NCBI RefSeq assembly: GCF_000152725.1
Contig: NZ_CH724131.1
Span: forward strand, 1,227,856 to 1,291,855
DNA: 64,000 bases
From: Pseudooceanicola batsensis HTCC2597
GTDB lineage: Bacteria; Pseudomonadota; Alphaproteobacteria; Rhodobacterales; Rhodobacteraceae
Reading direction: 5' to 3'
Of the stretch, positions 42,065 to 52,119 are shown piece after piece. The position numbers and the translations under genes are program-made. The stretch's first letter is position 1; each line of letters begins with the position of its first letter. The notes beneath the pieces were generated by a model. The model was not told the DNA's origin and ran no database searches. It worked only from the letters and a program-made list of their open reading frames with translations.

Positions 42065-44953
42065 ATGAAACACGATTTCGAGAAACTCTTCCTGGCCGCA
42101 CCGTCCCCGTTCGTGTTGCTGGACCGCGACCTCAAGATGGTCTGGGCGAATGACGCCTACCTTCACGCCACGGGGCGCAGCCGCGAAGGCATCATCGGCC
42201 GCGCCATGTTCGATGAATTCCCGTCCCAACCGGAAAGCGGACCGGGCCGCATGCTTCGCGCGTCGTTCAAACGCGTCTTCGAGGATGGCGTGACCGATCA
42301 CCTTCCGCTCATTCCCTATCCCATTCCGGGGCCCGACGGAGCGCCGATGGAGCGATATTGGAGCGCCACCCACACCCCGATTAGCGGGGCCGGAGGCGAG
42401 GTGGAATTCATTCTGCAGAACACGCAGGATGTGACGGAACTGTATGAACCGGCGCGCCGCACTGCTTTGCCGGCGCCCGACCTTGCCGACCTGCTGCGGC
42501 GCGCGGACCACGTCACGCGCCAGATCCACGAACTGGATTCCACCGCCGAATTCTTCCGGATGATCTTCGATCAGGCGCCGAGCTTCATGGCGATCCTGAC
42601 CGGACCTGAGCACGAATTCCGGATCGTCAACGACGCCTACATGCAGCTGGTCGGCCAACGAGACCTGATGGGCAGGACCGTTCGTGACGCGCTGCCTGAG
42701 GTGGAAGGCCAAGGTTTCTTTGAACTTCTCGACAAGGTTTTCCGCACGGGCGAGCCGATAACCCTCAAGGGGGCGGAGATCGACTTGCAGCGCACGGACC
42801 GCGGACCGTCCGAACGCGCCTACCTCGATTTCGTCTACCAGCCGTTGACGGGCCGGGACGGCAGCACGATCGGCATTTTCGTCCAGGGCCATGACGTCAC
42901 CGCGCAGGCGGTTGCGGAGGCCAACCTCAGAGAGGCCGAGGAACGGTTCCGCACCATGGCCCAGACGATGCCCGTCCATGTCTGGACGGCGCGGCCGGAC
43001 GGCGGGCTCGACTGGTTGAGCGACCAGGTCTACGGCTACACCGGCGGGACCGAGGCCGAACTTTCGGGCACCGGCTGGGTGTCCGTGGTACACCCCGAAG
43101 ACCGCGACCGCGTCGGCGCCGTCTGGGAGCGCGCCGTCAAGGAGCGGACGACCTATGAGACCGAGTTCCGCGTCCGCCGAGCGGACGGCGCCTATCGCTG
43201 GCACCTCGTGCGCGCGACCCCCATCCTCGACGATCGCGGCGGGATCATCCGCTGGATCGGAACGAACTCGGACATCGACGAGCAGAAGGCGATGTCCGAG
43301 CAACTGGCCGACCTGAACGCCACGCTGGAGGACCGCGTGGAGCAGCGCAACCGCGAGTTGGAGGAGATGCACGCGAAGCTGCGTCAGAGCCAGCGGATGG
43401 AGGCCATCGGAAACCTTGCGGGGGGCGTCGCACACGATTTCAACAACATCCTGCAGGCTCTTTCCGGCAGCCTCGCGATGGCCAGCCGCGAGCTCCCGGA
43501 CGAGGCCCCGGGACGCGCGCGCATCGAGGCGGCCATGGGTGCGGTCAAACGGGGCGCCAGCCTGTCCTCGCAGCTGCTTGCCTTCAGTCGACGTCAGGCA
43601 CTTCAGCCCAGACCGCTCGATCTGCGCGACCTGCTGCAGGACATGGATCAGATCCTCCGCAGCGCGATCGGCGAAGCCGTGGCGCTCGAGGTCGAGGCCC
43701 CCGACGATCTCTGGCCGGCTTTCGTGGATGCCTCCAGCACCGAGAACGCCGTGCTCAATCTCGCGATGAATGCACGCGACGCACTGGCGGGGCGCGGTTG
43801 CCTCCGGATCGAGTTGTCGAACCGTCATCTCACGGATCAGGACGTGGCGGGGGACACTGAGATGCGTGCCGGCGATTACGTCGAGCTGAAGGTCATCGAC
43901 GACGGCCCGGGGATACCTGCCGAGACACTCAACCACGTCTTCGAACCCTTCTTCACTACGAAACCGGTCGGCAAAGGCACCGGCCTCGGTCTTTCGATGG
44001 TCTACGGTTTCGTCCGCCAGTCAGGAGGCCGTGTGACGATCGAGAGCATGCCCGGTGCCGGAACCGTCGTCACGCTCTCGCTTCCCCGGGCCGAGCGCGC
44101 GCTCGAACCCCTCCGTTCGCGCTATGCCGGAACCGTGCCCGGCGGCCACGAATCCCTCCTGCTTGTTGAGGACGATCCTGACGTGCGGGACTCCACCGCT
44201 GCCATTCTGGAGGAACTCGGCTACTCGGTGCGCACCGCGCCGGACCCGGGCGCAGCGCTGGAAATCATGAAAGCGTGGGATGCGCTCGACATGGTCATCT
44301 CCGATGTGGTGATGCCGGGCGACATCGGCGTCGGAGCAATGGTCGACGCCCTGCGGGCGCGCCAGAAGGATTTGCCGGTCCTGTTCATCTCGGGATATTC
44401 GCGCGACGCCATCGCTCGGGACGGGCGTGTCGATGCGGGGGTGCGACTTCTGATCAAGCCGTTCTCGCAGGAGGAGCTCGCCGTCAAGGTGCGTGAAGCT
44501 CTCGACGCCCGAGGGAACGCTTTTGTCGGCGACGGACCGACGGAGGATCCCGTGCCGCCGGCGTCGCTGGAAACATGCAGGGTCCTGGTGTGCGAGGACG
44601 AGGTCCTGATCCGCATGGACATCGTCGCCGTCCTCGAAGACCTGGGCGCGGACGTCAGCCAGGCGGCGACGGGCGGCCAGGCGCTGAAGGCGCTCGAGGA
44701 TGGCGAATTCGATGTCCTCATGGTGGATGTGGGGCTTCCTGACATGACGGGTGTGGAGGTCGCCCATGCCGCTCGGGCAGCGCGACCCGAACTCGCGATC
44801 GTCTTTTGCACTGGCCGCAGCGAAGTGGCATCCGCCGATGAATTCGAACGGTGCGCCGTGCTCCAGAAACCGTTTTGCGACAAGGAATTGACCGCCATTG
44901 TCAGACGGCTCTGGATCTCCGGAACGGAACCCGGCGGCGGCGGCGTGCACTGA
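42065..44953 (+). CDS. Hybrid sensor histidine kinase (3 PAS, two receiver domains)
   Basis: Soluble 962-residue hybrid kinase. PAS domains cover about 8-125 ([22 protein letters not shown]), 165-280 ([24 protein letters not shown]) and 290-405 ([22 protein letters not shown]). A short coiled coil leads to the dimerisation/phosphoacceptor domain with His457 in [11 protein letters not shown], then the HATPase domain ([32 protein letters not shown]). Two receivers follow, with Asp747 (VISDVVMPG) and Asp888 ([12 protein letters not shown]). No transmembrane segment is seen, so it senses a cytoplasmic signal. No partner regulator is adjacent. Confidence 0.93.
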   Translation: MKHDFEKLFLAAPSPFVLLDRDLKMVWANDAYLHATGRSREGIIGRAMFDEFPSQPESGPGRMLRASFKRVFEDGVTDHLPLIPYPIPGPDGAPMERYWSATHTPISGAGGEVEFILQNTQDVTELYEPARRTALPAPDLADLLRRADHVTRQIHELDSTAEFFRMIFDQAPSFMAILTGPEHEFRIVNDAYMQLVGQRDLMGRTVRDALPEVEGQGFFELLDKVFRTGEPITLKGAEIDLQRTDRGPSERAYLDFVYQPLTGRDGSTIGIFVQGHDVTAQAVAEANLREAEERFRTMAQTMPVHVWTARPDGGLDWLSDQVYGYTGGTEAELSGTGWVSVVHPEDRDRVGAVWERAVKERTTYETEFRVRRADGAYRWHLVRATPILDDRGGIIRWIGTNSDIDEQKAMSEQLADLNATLEDRVEQRNRELEEMHAKLRQSQRMEAIGNLAGGVAHDFNNILQALSGSLAMASRELPDEAPGRARIEAAMGAVKRGASLSSQLLAFSRRQALQPRPLDLRDLLQDMDQILRSAIGEAVALEVEAPDDLWPAFVDASSTENAVLNLAMNARDALAGRGCLRIELSNRHLTDQDVAGDTEMRAGDYVELKVIDDGPGIPAETLNHVFEPFFTTKPVGKGTGLGLSMVYGFVRQSGGRVTIESMPGAGTVVTLSLPRAERALEPLRSRYAGTVPGGHESLLLVEDDPDVRDSTAAILEELGYSVRTAPDPGAALEIMKAWDALDMVISDVVMPGDIGVGAMVDALRARQKDLPVLFISGYSRDAIARDGRVDAGVRLLIKPFSQEELAVKVREALDARGNAFVGDGPTEDPVPPASLETCRVLVCEDEVLIRMDIVAVLEDLGADVSQAATGGQALKALEDGEFDVLMVDVGLPDMTGVEVAHAARAARPELAIVFCTGRSEVASADEFERCAVLQKPFCDKELTAIVRRLWISGTEPGGGGVH

Positions 44954-45040
44954 AAGCGGTCTGCGCCAGCTGACCTGCCGGCGCACATCCGGCAACTGCC
45001 CGCGTCGTGAGACGCGGCGCGGTCTCGCGCCCCGCCCGCA

Positions 45041-45613
45041 TCAGAGCCGCGCCAGCCCCTGGCTAATCTGCCGGGCGATTTCCAGCGCGTCAGAGCCCAT
45101 CCGCTCCGCCGACACCCGAAGGCCCATCAGGTCCGACTGGTACTTCCGCGCCAGGCTGACCGGATCGTTGCCCGGGCCGATATCGCCGGCCGCCTGGGCC
45201 TGGCGGAACAGATCGGCAAAGCGCGCCTCCATTCGGCGCAGGTGCTTGTCGGCACGGGCGGCAAGGGGATGGTCGCGCCGGTGCAGCTCGATCAGCGTCT
45301 TGGCCAGCATGCAGGCGCAGGCCGGAGCGGTCGAATCTTCGAGAATGAGCACCGGATAGCGCTGCAGAGCGCCGAGCGCACCCAGTTCGGCGGCCAGCGC
45401 ATCCAGCCGCTTGCCGCCGTCCTGTGCGTAGCGGTCCAGCGCCAGTCCGAACAGCGCGTCCTTCGACCCGAACGCCGCGTAGAAACTGCCCGGTTTCATC
45501 TGCAGCGTCGCCTCGAGATCCTTCAGCGACGTGCCGGCCCAGCCCTGCCTCCAGAACAGGTCGCGGGCGCGGTCGATCAGTTCGTTCCGGTCGTAGGAAG
45601 GCTTGCGAGGCAT
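45041..45613 (-). CDS. TetR-family regulator divergent from CMD-family gene
   Basis: A 190-residue repressor: MPRKPSYDRNELIDRARDLFW with HTH WAGTSLKDLEATLQMKPGSFYAAFGSKDALFGLAL. Cysteines occur only in the ACACM stretch near residue 100 and could respond to oxidants or electrophiles (inference). Transcribed away from the carboxymuconolactone decarboxylase-family gene, with a perfect palindrome in between. Confidence 0.9.
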   Translation of the reverse strand: MPRKPSYDRNELIDRARDLFWRQGWAGTSLKDLEATLQMKPGSFYAAFGSKDALFGLALDRYAQDGGKRLDALAAELGALGALQRYPVLILEDSTAPACACMLAKTLIELHRRDHPLAARADKHLRRMEARFADLFRQAQAAGDIGPGNDPVSLARKYQSDLMGLRVSAERMGSDALEIARQISQGLARL

Positions 45614-45625
45614 TGGTCACTCATT

Positions 45626-45667
45626 CTTGAACGATCACTAAAATATATACTTGAGTGATCACTCAAG
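45626..45667. promoter_or_regulatory. Two TetR operators in the divergent control region
   Basis: Perfect 18-bp palindrome CTTGAGTGATCACTCAAG at 45650-45667 and a degenerate second copy CTTGAACGATCACTAA at 45626-45641, separated by an AT-rich stretch (AATATATA). The TetR protein probably binds both and controls itself and the CMD gene. Confidence 0.75.
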
Positions 45668-45714
45668 AAACCCTAAATTGAGAGCGCAGACATCAAACAC
45701 CCAAAGGATCCAGT

Positions 45715-46284
45715 ATGTTCGACTTTCCCTCCCACGATCACGACTCCGCTCCCGAAGGGTCCAAGCCGCTGATCGAATCCTCGCAGAAGGCTTTCGGGCG
45801 CCTACCGGGCCTGCACAAGGTGCTGGCCGAAAGCCCGCAGGCCTACGAGGGCTACCAGGTGCTGCACAAGCTGTTCACCGAGACCGAGTTCGACGCAGAG
45901 GAACTGACCGTCGTCTGGCAGTCGATCAACGTCGAGAACGAATGCCACTACTGCGTTCCCGCGCATACCGGCATCGCGAGGAACATGAAGGTTTCCGACG
46001 AGATAACCGAGGCCCTGCGCAACGAGACCCCGCTGCCGACGCCGAAGCTTGAGGCCCTGCGCAGGTTCACCGTGCAGATGCTGCGCAGTCGCGGCAATGT
46101 GACCGAAGCCCAGATGCAGGCCTTCTTCGACGCGGGCTACGGCCACCGCGCGGTGCTGGACGTGATCCTGGGCATGGCGCAGAAGACGATCTCCAACTAC
46201 GTCAACCACGTGGCCGAGACGCCGGTCGACAAGGTGTTCGAGCCGCTGAAATGGTCCCGCGGGGACAAGCCTCTGGACGTCTGA
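45715..46284 (+). CDS. Carboxymuconolactone decarboxylase/AhpD-family protein
   Basis: A 189-residue helical protein. ENECHYCVPAHTGIARN contains the CxxC redox pair (CHYC) and downstream His of AhpD-like peroxidase-type members; GHRAVLDVILGMAQKTISNYVNHVAETP is the typical C-terminal region. It is more likely a thiol-dependent peroxide or alkylhydroperoxide defence enzyme than a true decarboxylase. It is controlled by the divergent TetR and ended by a good terminator. Confidence 0.87.
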   Translation: MFDFPSHDHDSAPEGSKPLIESSQKAFGRLPGLHKVLAESPQAYEGYQVLHKLFTETEFDAEELTVVWQSINVENECHYCVPAHTGIARNMKVSDEITEALRNETPLPTPKLEALRRFTVQMLRSRGNVTEAQMQAFFDAGYGHRAVLDVILGMAQKTISNYVNHVAETPVDKVFEPLKWSRGDKPLDV

Positions 46285-46321
46285 TCGGCTCCGGCCCGGC
46301 CGGACCGCCCTGACAAGTGCC

Positions 46322-46352
46322 CCCTGCACCGTGACCGCGGTGCAGGGCTTTT
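46322..46352 (+). terminator. Rho-independent terminator after the CMD gene
   Basis: Ten-bp perfect stem CCCTGCACCG / CGGTGCAGGG, loop TGACCG, followed by CTTTT, 38 bases past the stop codon. Confidence 0.85.
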
Positions 46353-46541
46353 GCGTTGCGGATCCGCCCGAGTGCGGATCGAGCAGGCGAAAGTTCCGCC
46401 ATCTCGGCCCCCACGCGAATAGGTCCTCTCCGCCCCACGGCCGGGAACCGGACCAGCCGCCCCTCCTCCGCCGCCCACAATCGCCGCCGTCTCAGGAACC
46501 GGTTCGGCAAGCCCGCGTTGGACCGGAAGGAGGATGTGCCA

Positions 46542-48782
46542 GTGTCATTTCGAAAGTCCCACATCACCAGGCCGATCTTCGATTGGGCCAAGGGTGCCCT
46601 GCCGACCCTCTCGGAGACCGAAGCCGAGGCGATCAGCGCGGGAGACGTCCACTTCGAGGCCGAGCTGTTTTCCGGCAAGCCGGACTGGAGCAAGTTGCGC
46701 GCCATGAAGGCGCCCGCCCTGACGGAAGAGGAGCGGGCCTTCATCGACGGCCCCTGCCGCGAGTTCTGCGATATGGTGGACACCTGGGTGATCGACCACA
46801 GGACCGGCGATCTTTCGTCCGAGGCATGGGACCACATGCGCGACAAGGGCTTTTTCGGCATGATCATCCCGAAGGAGCACGGCGGGCTGGGCTTCTCCGC
46901 CTACGCCCATTCCGAGGTCGTCCGCTATATCGCCAGCCACTCGGTCGTGGCGGCGGTGACCGTCATGGTGCCCAATTCGCTCGGCCCGGGCGAACTCATC
47001 CTGCAATTCGGCACCGACGAGCAGAAGAGCCAATGGCTGCCCCGGCTGGCCCGCGGCGACGAGCTTCCGGCCTTCGGTCTGACCAGCGAGGACGCCGGAT
47101 CGGACGCCTCGGCCATGACGGACGAGGGCGTCATCTGCAAGGGCGACTGGAACGGACGGGAGGTTCTGGGAATCCGGCTGAACTGGGCCAAGCGCTACAT
47201 CACGCTGGCGCCGGTCTGCACCGTTCTGGGGCTGGCCTTCAAGCTGCGCGATCCCGACGGCCTGATCGGCGAGACCGAGGATATCGGCATCACCTGCGCC
47301 CTCGTCCCGACCGATCTGCCGGGCGTCGAGACCGGCCGCCGCCACCTGCCCTCGGGCACCATGTTCCAGAACGGACCCACCACCGGCAAGGACGTCTTCA
47401 TTCCGCTGGACCACATCATCGGCGGCCCCGACTACGCCGGACGGGGCTGGATGATGCTGATGAGCGCACTGGCGGCGGGGCGCGGCATCTCCCTGCCCTC
47501 CCTGTCCGCCGCAGCCACGGCCATGGCCGCGCATACCACCGGCGCCTATTCGCGCATCCGCAAGCAGTTCAACCTGCCGATCGGCCTCTTCGGCGGCGTG
47601 CAGGAACCGATGGCCCGGATCGCCGCAAGCGCCTACACGATCGATGCGGGGCGCCGCCTGACCACCGCCGCCCTCGACGAGGGGCACAAGCTGGCCGTCA
47701 TCTCGGCCATCATGAAATACCACGCCACCGACCGGATGCGCGACGCGATCAACGACGCGATGGACGTGCATTCCGGCAAGGCGGTGATCGACGGGCCGCT
47801 GAACTACCTGCAACCGATCTACCGGACGATCCCCATCGGGATCACCGTCGAGGGTGCCAACATCGTCACCCGCAACCTCATCATCTTCGGCCAGGGCGCG
47901 ATCCGTGCGCATCCCCACATCCTGGACGAGATGCAGGCGCTGCAGGAACCCGACCGCGAAAAGTCCCTCGATGCCTTCGACACGCATTTCTGGGCCCATG
48001 TGAAGCATTCGGTCCGCACCGTCTTCCGCGCCGGATGGGCTGCCTGGACCGGCCGCGCCGACGCGCCCGCGGATGCCGGCGCCGTGGCGCCGATCTATCG
48101 CCGGCTGTCGCGCTGGTCCGCGGCCTTCGCGGTCACCGCCGACATGGCCTTCCTCACCCTGGGCGGCGCGCTCAAGCGGAAAGAGATGATCTCGGCCCGG
48201 CTGGGCGACGCGCTGTCCGAGATGTACCTCATCGCCGCCACGCTGAAACGATGGGAGGACGAGGGCCGCAACGAAGAGGACCTGCCGCTGGTCCGGCACG
48301 CCGCGGAGACCGGGTTCGCCCGGATCGGGCAGGTGCTGGACGAGACCATAGCCAACATGCCCGCCAGGTGGGTGAACTGGCTGCTGCGTCCGGTGCTCCG
48401 CCCCGGCGCGCATCCCCGCGGCCCCTCGGACAAGACCACCGAAGAGGCCGCCCGGATCATCTACGAGCCCAACCCGGCCCGTGACCGTCTTGTCACCGGC
48501 TTCCATCCGCCGCATCCCGACAGCGGACTGGGCCTGCTCGAGACCGCCTACCGGCTGGTGCTCGAGGCCGAACCGATCGCCAAGCGCCTGCGCGAGGCCC
48601 GCAAGACGCCACGCGCGGCGCTCGAGGCCGGGCTTCTTTCGGATGCCGAATTCGACCAGCTCCGGCGCGTCGACGAGGCCGTGCAGAAGGTCGTGGCGGT
48701 CGACGACTATTCCCCCGACGAGCTGCAACAGCTCTTTCCCGACATGCGCCGGTTTACCGGCTGGCAGGAGGCCGCAGAATGA
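46542..48782 (+). CDS. fadE: Acyl-CoA dehydrogenase, FadE-like (long form)
   Basis: A 746-residue enzyme of the E. coli FadE type, which introduces the alpha-beta double bond in fatty acyl-CoA. The dehydrogenase core (GFFGMIIPKEHGGLGFSAYAHSEV, AFGLTSEDAGSDA) is followed by the DUF1974 C-terminal extension (KRKEMISARLGDALSEMYLIAATLKRWED). AGGAGG lies 8 bases before GTG 46542 (VSFRKSHITRP); another GTG two codons earlier is too close to the ribosome site. First gene of the beta-oxidation operon, overlapping the thiolase start (ATGA). Confidence 0.9.
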   Translation: MSFRKSHITRPIFDWAKGALPTLSETEAEAISAGDVHFEAELFSGKPDWSKLRAMKAPALTEEERAFIDGPCREFCDMVDTWVIDHRTGDLSSEAWDHMRDKGFFGMIIPKEHGGLGFSAYAHSEVVRYIASHSVVAAVTVMVPNSLGPGELILQFGTDEQKSQWLPRLARGDELPAFGLTSEDAGSDASAMTDEGVICKGDWNGREVLGIRLNWAKRYITLAPVCTVLGLAFKLRDPDGLIGETEDIGITCALVPTDLPGVETGRRHLPSGTMFQNGPTTGKDVFIPLDHIIGGPDYAGRGWMMLMSALAAGRGISLPSLSAAATAMAAHTTGAYSRIRKQFNLPIGLFGGVQEPMARIAASAYTIDAGRRLTTAALDEGHKLAVISAIMKYHATDRMRDAINDAMDVHSGKAVIDGPLNYLQPIYRTIPIGITVEGANIVTRNLIIFGQGAIRAHPHILDEMQALQEPDREKSLDAFDTHFWAHVKHSVRTVFRAGWAAWTGRADAPADAGAVAPIYRRLSRWSAAFAVTADMAFLTLGGALKRKEMISARLGDALSEMYLIAATLKRWEDEGRNEEDLPLVRHAAETGFARIGQVLDETIANMPARWVNWLLRPVLRPGAHPRGPSDKTTEEAARIIYEPNPARDRLVTGFHPPHPDSGLGLLETAYRLVLEAEPIAKRLREARKTPRAALEAGLLSDAEFDQLRRVDEAVQKVVAVDDYSPDELQQLFPDMRRFTGWQEAAE

Positions 48783-50062
48783 GCAGACCCGTCTACCTCG
48801 TCGATGGTGCCCGCACACCGTTTCTCAAGGCGCGCGGGCAGCCCGGCCCCTTCACCCCCGTCGACCTCGCGGTTCAGGCGGGCCGTCCCCTGCTGATGCG
48901 TCAACCGTTCGAGGCGACGGCCTTCGACCTCGTGATCCTGGGCTGCGTCAACGTCATCCAGGACGAGATGAACCCCGCGCGCGTCGCCGCGCTCCGCCTG
49001 GGCATGGGGGAGGAACAGGTGGCCTTCACCGTGCAGATCAACTGCGGCTCGGGGATGCAGAGCATCGACACCGCCATGCGCTACATCCGCGACGGCAGCC
49101 ACGAGATGATCCTGGCCGGCGGCACCGAGGCGCTGAGTCACGCCCCCCTCGTCTACAGCCGCGAGGCGACGGAATGGTTCGGCGACATGGCCCGCGCCAA
49201 GGGGCCGCTGGATCGTGCCCGCGCGTTCGCGGACGTGCGTCCCGACTTCTTCTCGCCCGTCATCGGGCTGGAACGCGGGCTGACCGATCCGATCACCTCG
49301 CTCAACATGGGGCAGACGGCCGAGGTGCTGGCGCATCGCTTCGGCATCGACCGGGTGACCGCCGACACCTATGCCAAGGAAAGCCACGACCGCCTGCACG
49401 CCGCGCAGCAGGAGGGCCGGCTCAAGGGCGAGGTCCTGCCCGTCTTCGACCGCGAGGGCGAGGCGCATGAACTCGACGACGGCGTGCGCCCCGACTCTTC
49501 GGTGGAAAAGCTCGGCCAGCTCAAACCCGCCTTCGAAAAGCCCTACGGCAAGGTGACACCCGGCAATTCGAGCCAGATCACCGACGGGGCCTCCTGGGTC
49601 ATCCTCGCCTCCGAGACCGCGGTCGAGGCGCACGGGCTCGAACCCATCGCGCGCATCGTCGACAGCCAGTGGGCCGCGCTCGACCCGGCGATCATGGGGC
49701 TCGGGCCGGTTCTGGCCTCGACCCCGCTGGCGCAGCGGCACGGGCTGGACTGCGGCGACATCGACCTGTGGGAGATCAACGAAGCCTTCGCCGCGCAGGT
49801 TCTGGCCTGTCTCGCGGCCTGGCAGGACGACAGCTTCTGTCAGGATGTGCTGGGCTACGACGCGGCCTTCGGCCGGATCGACCGGGGTCGGCTGAATGTC
49901 GACGGCGGCGCGATCAGCCTGGGCCATCCCGTCGGCACCAGCGGCAACCGCATCGTGCTTCACCTGGCCAATGCGATGAAGGCCCGCGGCGTCACGCGCG
50001 GAATTGCAACGGAATGCATCGGCGGCGGCCAGGCCGGGGCGATGCTGCTGGAGGCCGCATGA
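48779..50062 (+). CDS. fadA: Acetyl-CoA C-acyltransferase (thiolase)
   Basis: Thiolase of 427 residues that cleaves 3-ketoacyl-CoA. The nucleophile Cys lies in QINCGSGMQS near residue 90; NEAFAAQ, GGAISLGHPVGTSGNR and CIGGGQAGA are the catalytic His and second Cys regions. Length and sequence fit the FadI/FadA-type degradative class. Its start overlaps the dehydrogenase stop and its stop overlaps the next start, both as ATGA. Confidence 0.93.
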   Translation: MSRPVYLVDGARTPFLKARGQPGPFTPVDLAVQAGRPLLMRQPFEATAFDLVILGCVNVIQDEMNPARVAALRLGMGEEQVAFTVQINCGSGMQSIDTAMRYIRDGSHEMILAGGTEALSHAPLVYSREATEWFGDMARAKGPLDRARAFADVRPDFFSPVIGLERGLTDPITSLNMGQTAEVLAHRFGIDRVTADTYAKESHDRLHAAQQEGRLKGEVLPVFDREGEAHELDDGVRPDSSVEKLGQLKPAFEKPYGKVTPGNSSQITDGASWVILASETAVEAHGLEPIARIVDSQWAALDPAIMGLGPVLASTPLAQRHGLDCGDIDLWEINEAFAAQVLACLAAWQDDSFCQDVLGYDAAFGRIDRGRLNVDGGAISLGHPVGTSGNRIVLHLANAMKARGVTRGIATECIGGGQAGAMLLEAA

Positions 50063-52119
50063 CCGACGTTCTCGACGAAATCACCCCCGACGACACCACC
50101 GAAGCCCCGCGCGCCCCCGACACCGTCAACTGGCGGCGCGAAAGCGCGGAGGGGAGGCTGACCCTCTGGCTCGACTGCGAGGATACCGGGACCAACGTCA
50201 TCTCCGAGGCGGTCCTGCGCGAACTCGACACCCTGCTGGACGAGGCTAAGCAGGCGCAGCCCGACGTTCTGGTGATCCGCTCGGCCAAGCCCGGCGGCTT
50301 CGCGGCGGGCGCCGATATCGACGGCTTCGCCGACCTGCGCGGCGAGGACGCCGTGAAGATGCTGCGCCGGGGGCATGACGTGCTCGACAAGCTGGCCGCC
50401 CTGCCCGTGACGACGGTGGCCGTGATCCATGGCACCACCCTCGGCGGCGGGTTCGAACTGGCGCTGGCCTGCGACCACCGCATCGGCATCGACGGGGTCA
50501 AGGTCGGCTTTCCCGAGATCCAGCTGGGCCTGCACCCCGGCCTGGGCGGCACCTTTCGCCTGACGTCGCTGATCGACCCGGTCGAGGCCATGCAGATGAT
50601 GCTCAAGGGCAGCAGCGCCCATGACCGCAAGGCGAAGAAGCTGGGCATCCTCGATGCGCTGGTGCCGGAACGCCACGTGGACGCCGCCGTCGCCGCCGCC
50701 GCCTCGGGCGAACTGGAGCACGAGGGCGGCGGCTTTCGCGCCAGCGCCCTGCGCACCCGCGCCGCCCGCAGCCTCGCCGCCAACCGGATGCGCGCGGAAA
50801 GCGAAAAGAAGGCCCCGCGCAAGCATTTTCCCGCCCCCTTCGCCCTGATCGACCTGTGGGAGGATCACGGCGGCGACGCGGCCGAGATGCAGAAGGCGGA
50901 AATCGCCTCTTTCGCCGAACTGCTCGACAGCACCACCGCGCAGAACCTGATCCGGGTGTTCTTCCTGCGCCGTCGCCTCAAGTCCTCGGGCGGACGCGAG
51001 GACGGCATCGCCCATGTCCATGTCATCGGAGCCGGCGCCATGGGGGGCGAGATCGCCGCCTGGGCCGCCATGCAGGGCAAGCGCGTCACCATCGAGGATG
51101 TCGCGCTCGATCCGCTGGGCGAGACGATCCGCCGCGCCACCCGCGTCTACGACGGGAAACACCTCAGCGGGATCGAGAAACGCGACGCCCTCGACCGGCT
51201 GATGCCCGATCCCGACCGGCTGGGCCGCGCCCGCGCCGACCTGGTGATCGAGGCCGCCCCGGAAAAGCCGGGCCTGAAAGAGGACATCTACGCCGAACTG
51301 ACCGACGCCATGAAGCCCGGCGCGATCCTGGCCACCAACACCTCGAGCCTGCCGCTCGCCTCTCTCGTCGATGCCGCGCCCGATCCGGCGCGCTTCGCGG
51401 GGCTGCATTTCTTCAACCCCGTCAGCAAGATGCCTCTCGTCGAGATCGTCTCGCACGACATGGCCTCGACCGAGACGCTCGACCGGCTGGCCGCCTTCAC
51501 CGTGGGCATCGACCGCCTTCCGGCCCGGGTCACGGACTATCCCGGCTTTCTCGTGAACCGGATCCTCGCCCCCTACATGATGGAGGCGATGCTGATGCTG
51601 GACGACGGCCACGACAAGGCCGAGATCGACCGCGCGGCCCTGGCCTTCGGCATGCCGATGGGGCCGGTCACCCTGGCCGACCAGGTGGGACTGGACATCT
51701 GCCTCGAGGTCGGGAAGTCGCTGCAGCAGGGGCTCGACACGCCCGTTGCCGCCCCCCCCGACTGGCTGCGCGACAAGGTCGAGAAGGGCGAGACCGGCAA
51801 GAAGGCCGGCAAGGGCCTCTACGATTACGACAGCGAAGAACCGCCGCAGGAGCCCGCGGACGATCCCGATCAGGGCGTGATCGACCGGCTGATCCTGCCC
51901 ATGTGCAACGCCGCGGCGGAATGCCTCCGCAAGGGCGTGGCGCCGGATGCCGAGACGATCGACGCCGCGATGATCTTCGGCACGGGCTGGGCCCCCTTCC
52001 GGGGCGGGCCGCTCCACTACGCCCGGGTGCGGCGCGACGTACCAGACGTGCTGAGGTCGCTTCAGGACCTGTACGGCGACCGCTTCGCCCCCGACGAAGG
52101 CTGGTCCGACCTTGGCTGA
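50059..52119 (+). CDS. fadJ: Bifunctional enoyl-CoA hydratase/3-hydroxyacyl-CoA dehydrogenase (FadJ/FadB alpha)
   Basis: A 686-residue fusion. The N-terminal crotonase domain has the oxyanion hole GGFAAGADIDGF and both catalytic Glu regions (TLGGGFELALACDHR and GFPEIQLGLHPGLGG). The Rossmann domain starts VHVIGAGAMGGEIA near residue 318; the dehydrogenase His lies in LHFFNPVSKMPLVEIV; two C-terminal helical domains follow. It performs the two middle steps of beta-oxidation and partners with the thiolase encoded just upstream. Confidence 0.93.
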   Translation: MTDVLDEITPDDTTEAPRAPDTVNWRRESAEGRLTLWLDCEDTGTNVISEAVLRELDTLLDEAKQAQPDVLVIRSAKPGGFAAGADIDGFADLRGEDAVKMLRRGHDVLDKLAALPVTTVAVIHGTTLGGGFELALACDHRIGIDGVKVGFPEIQLGLHPGLGGTFRLTSLIDPVEAMQMMLKGSSAHDRKAKKLGILDALVPERHVDAAVAAAASGELEHEGGGFRASALRTRAARSLAANRMRAESEKKAPRKHFPAPFALIDLWEDHGGDAAEMQKAEIASFAELLDSTTAQNLIRVFFLRRRLKSSGGREDGIAHVHVIGAGAMGGEIAAWAAMQGKRVTIEDVALDPLGETIRRATRVYDGKHLSGIEKRDALDRLMPDPDRLGRARADLVIEAAPEKPGLKEDIYAELTDAMKPGAILATNTSSLPLASLVDAAPDPARFAGLHFFNPVSKMPLVEIVSHDMASTETLDRLAAFTVGIDRLPARVTDYPGFLVNRILAPYMMEAMLMLDDGHDKAEIDRAALAFGMPMGPVTLADQVGLDICLEVGKSLQQGLDTPVAAPPDWLRDKVEKGETGKKAGKGLYDYDSEEPPQEPADDPDQGVIDRLILPMCNAAAECLRKGVAPDAETIDAAMIFGTGWAPFRGGPLHYARVRRDVPDVLRSLQDLYGDRFAPDEGWSDLG

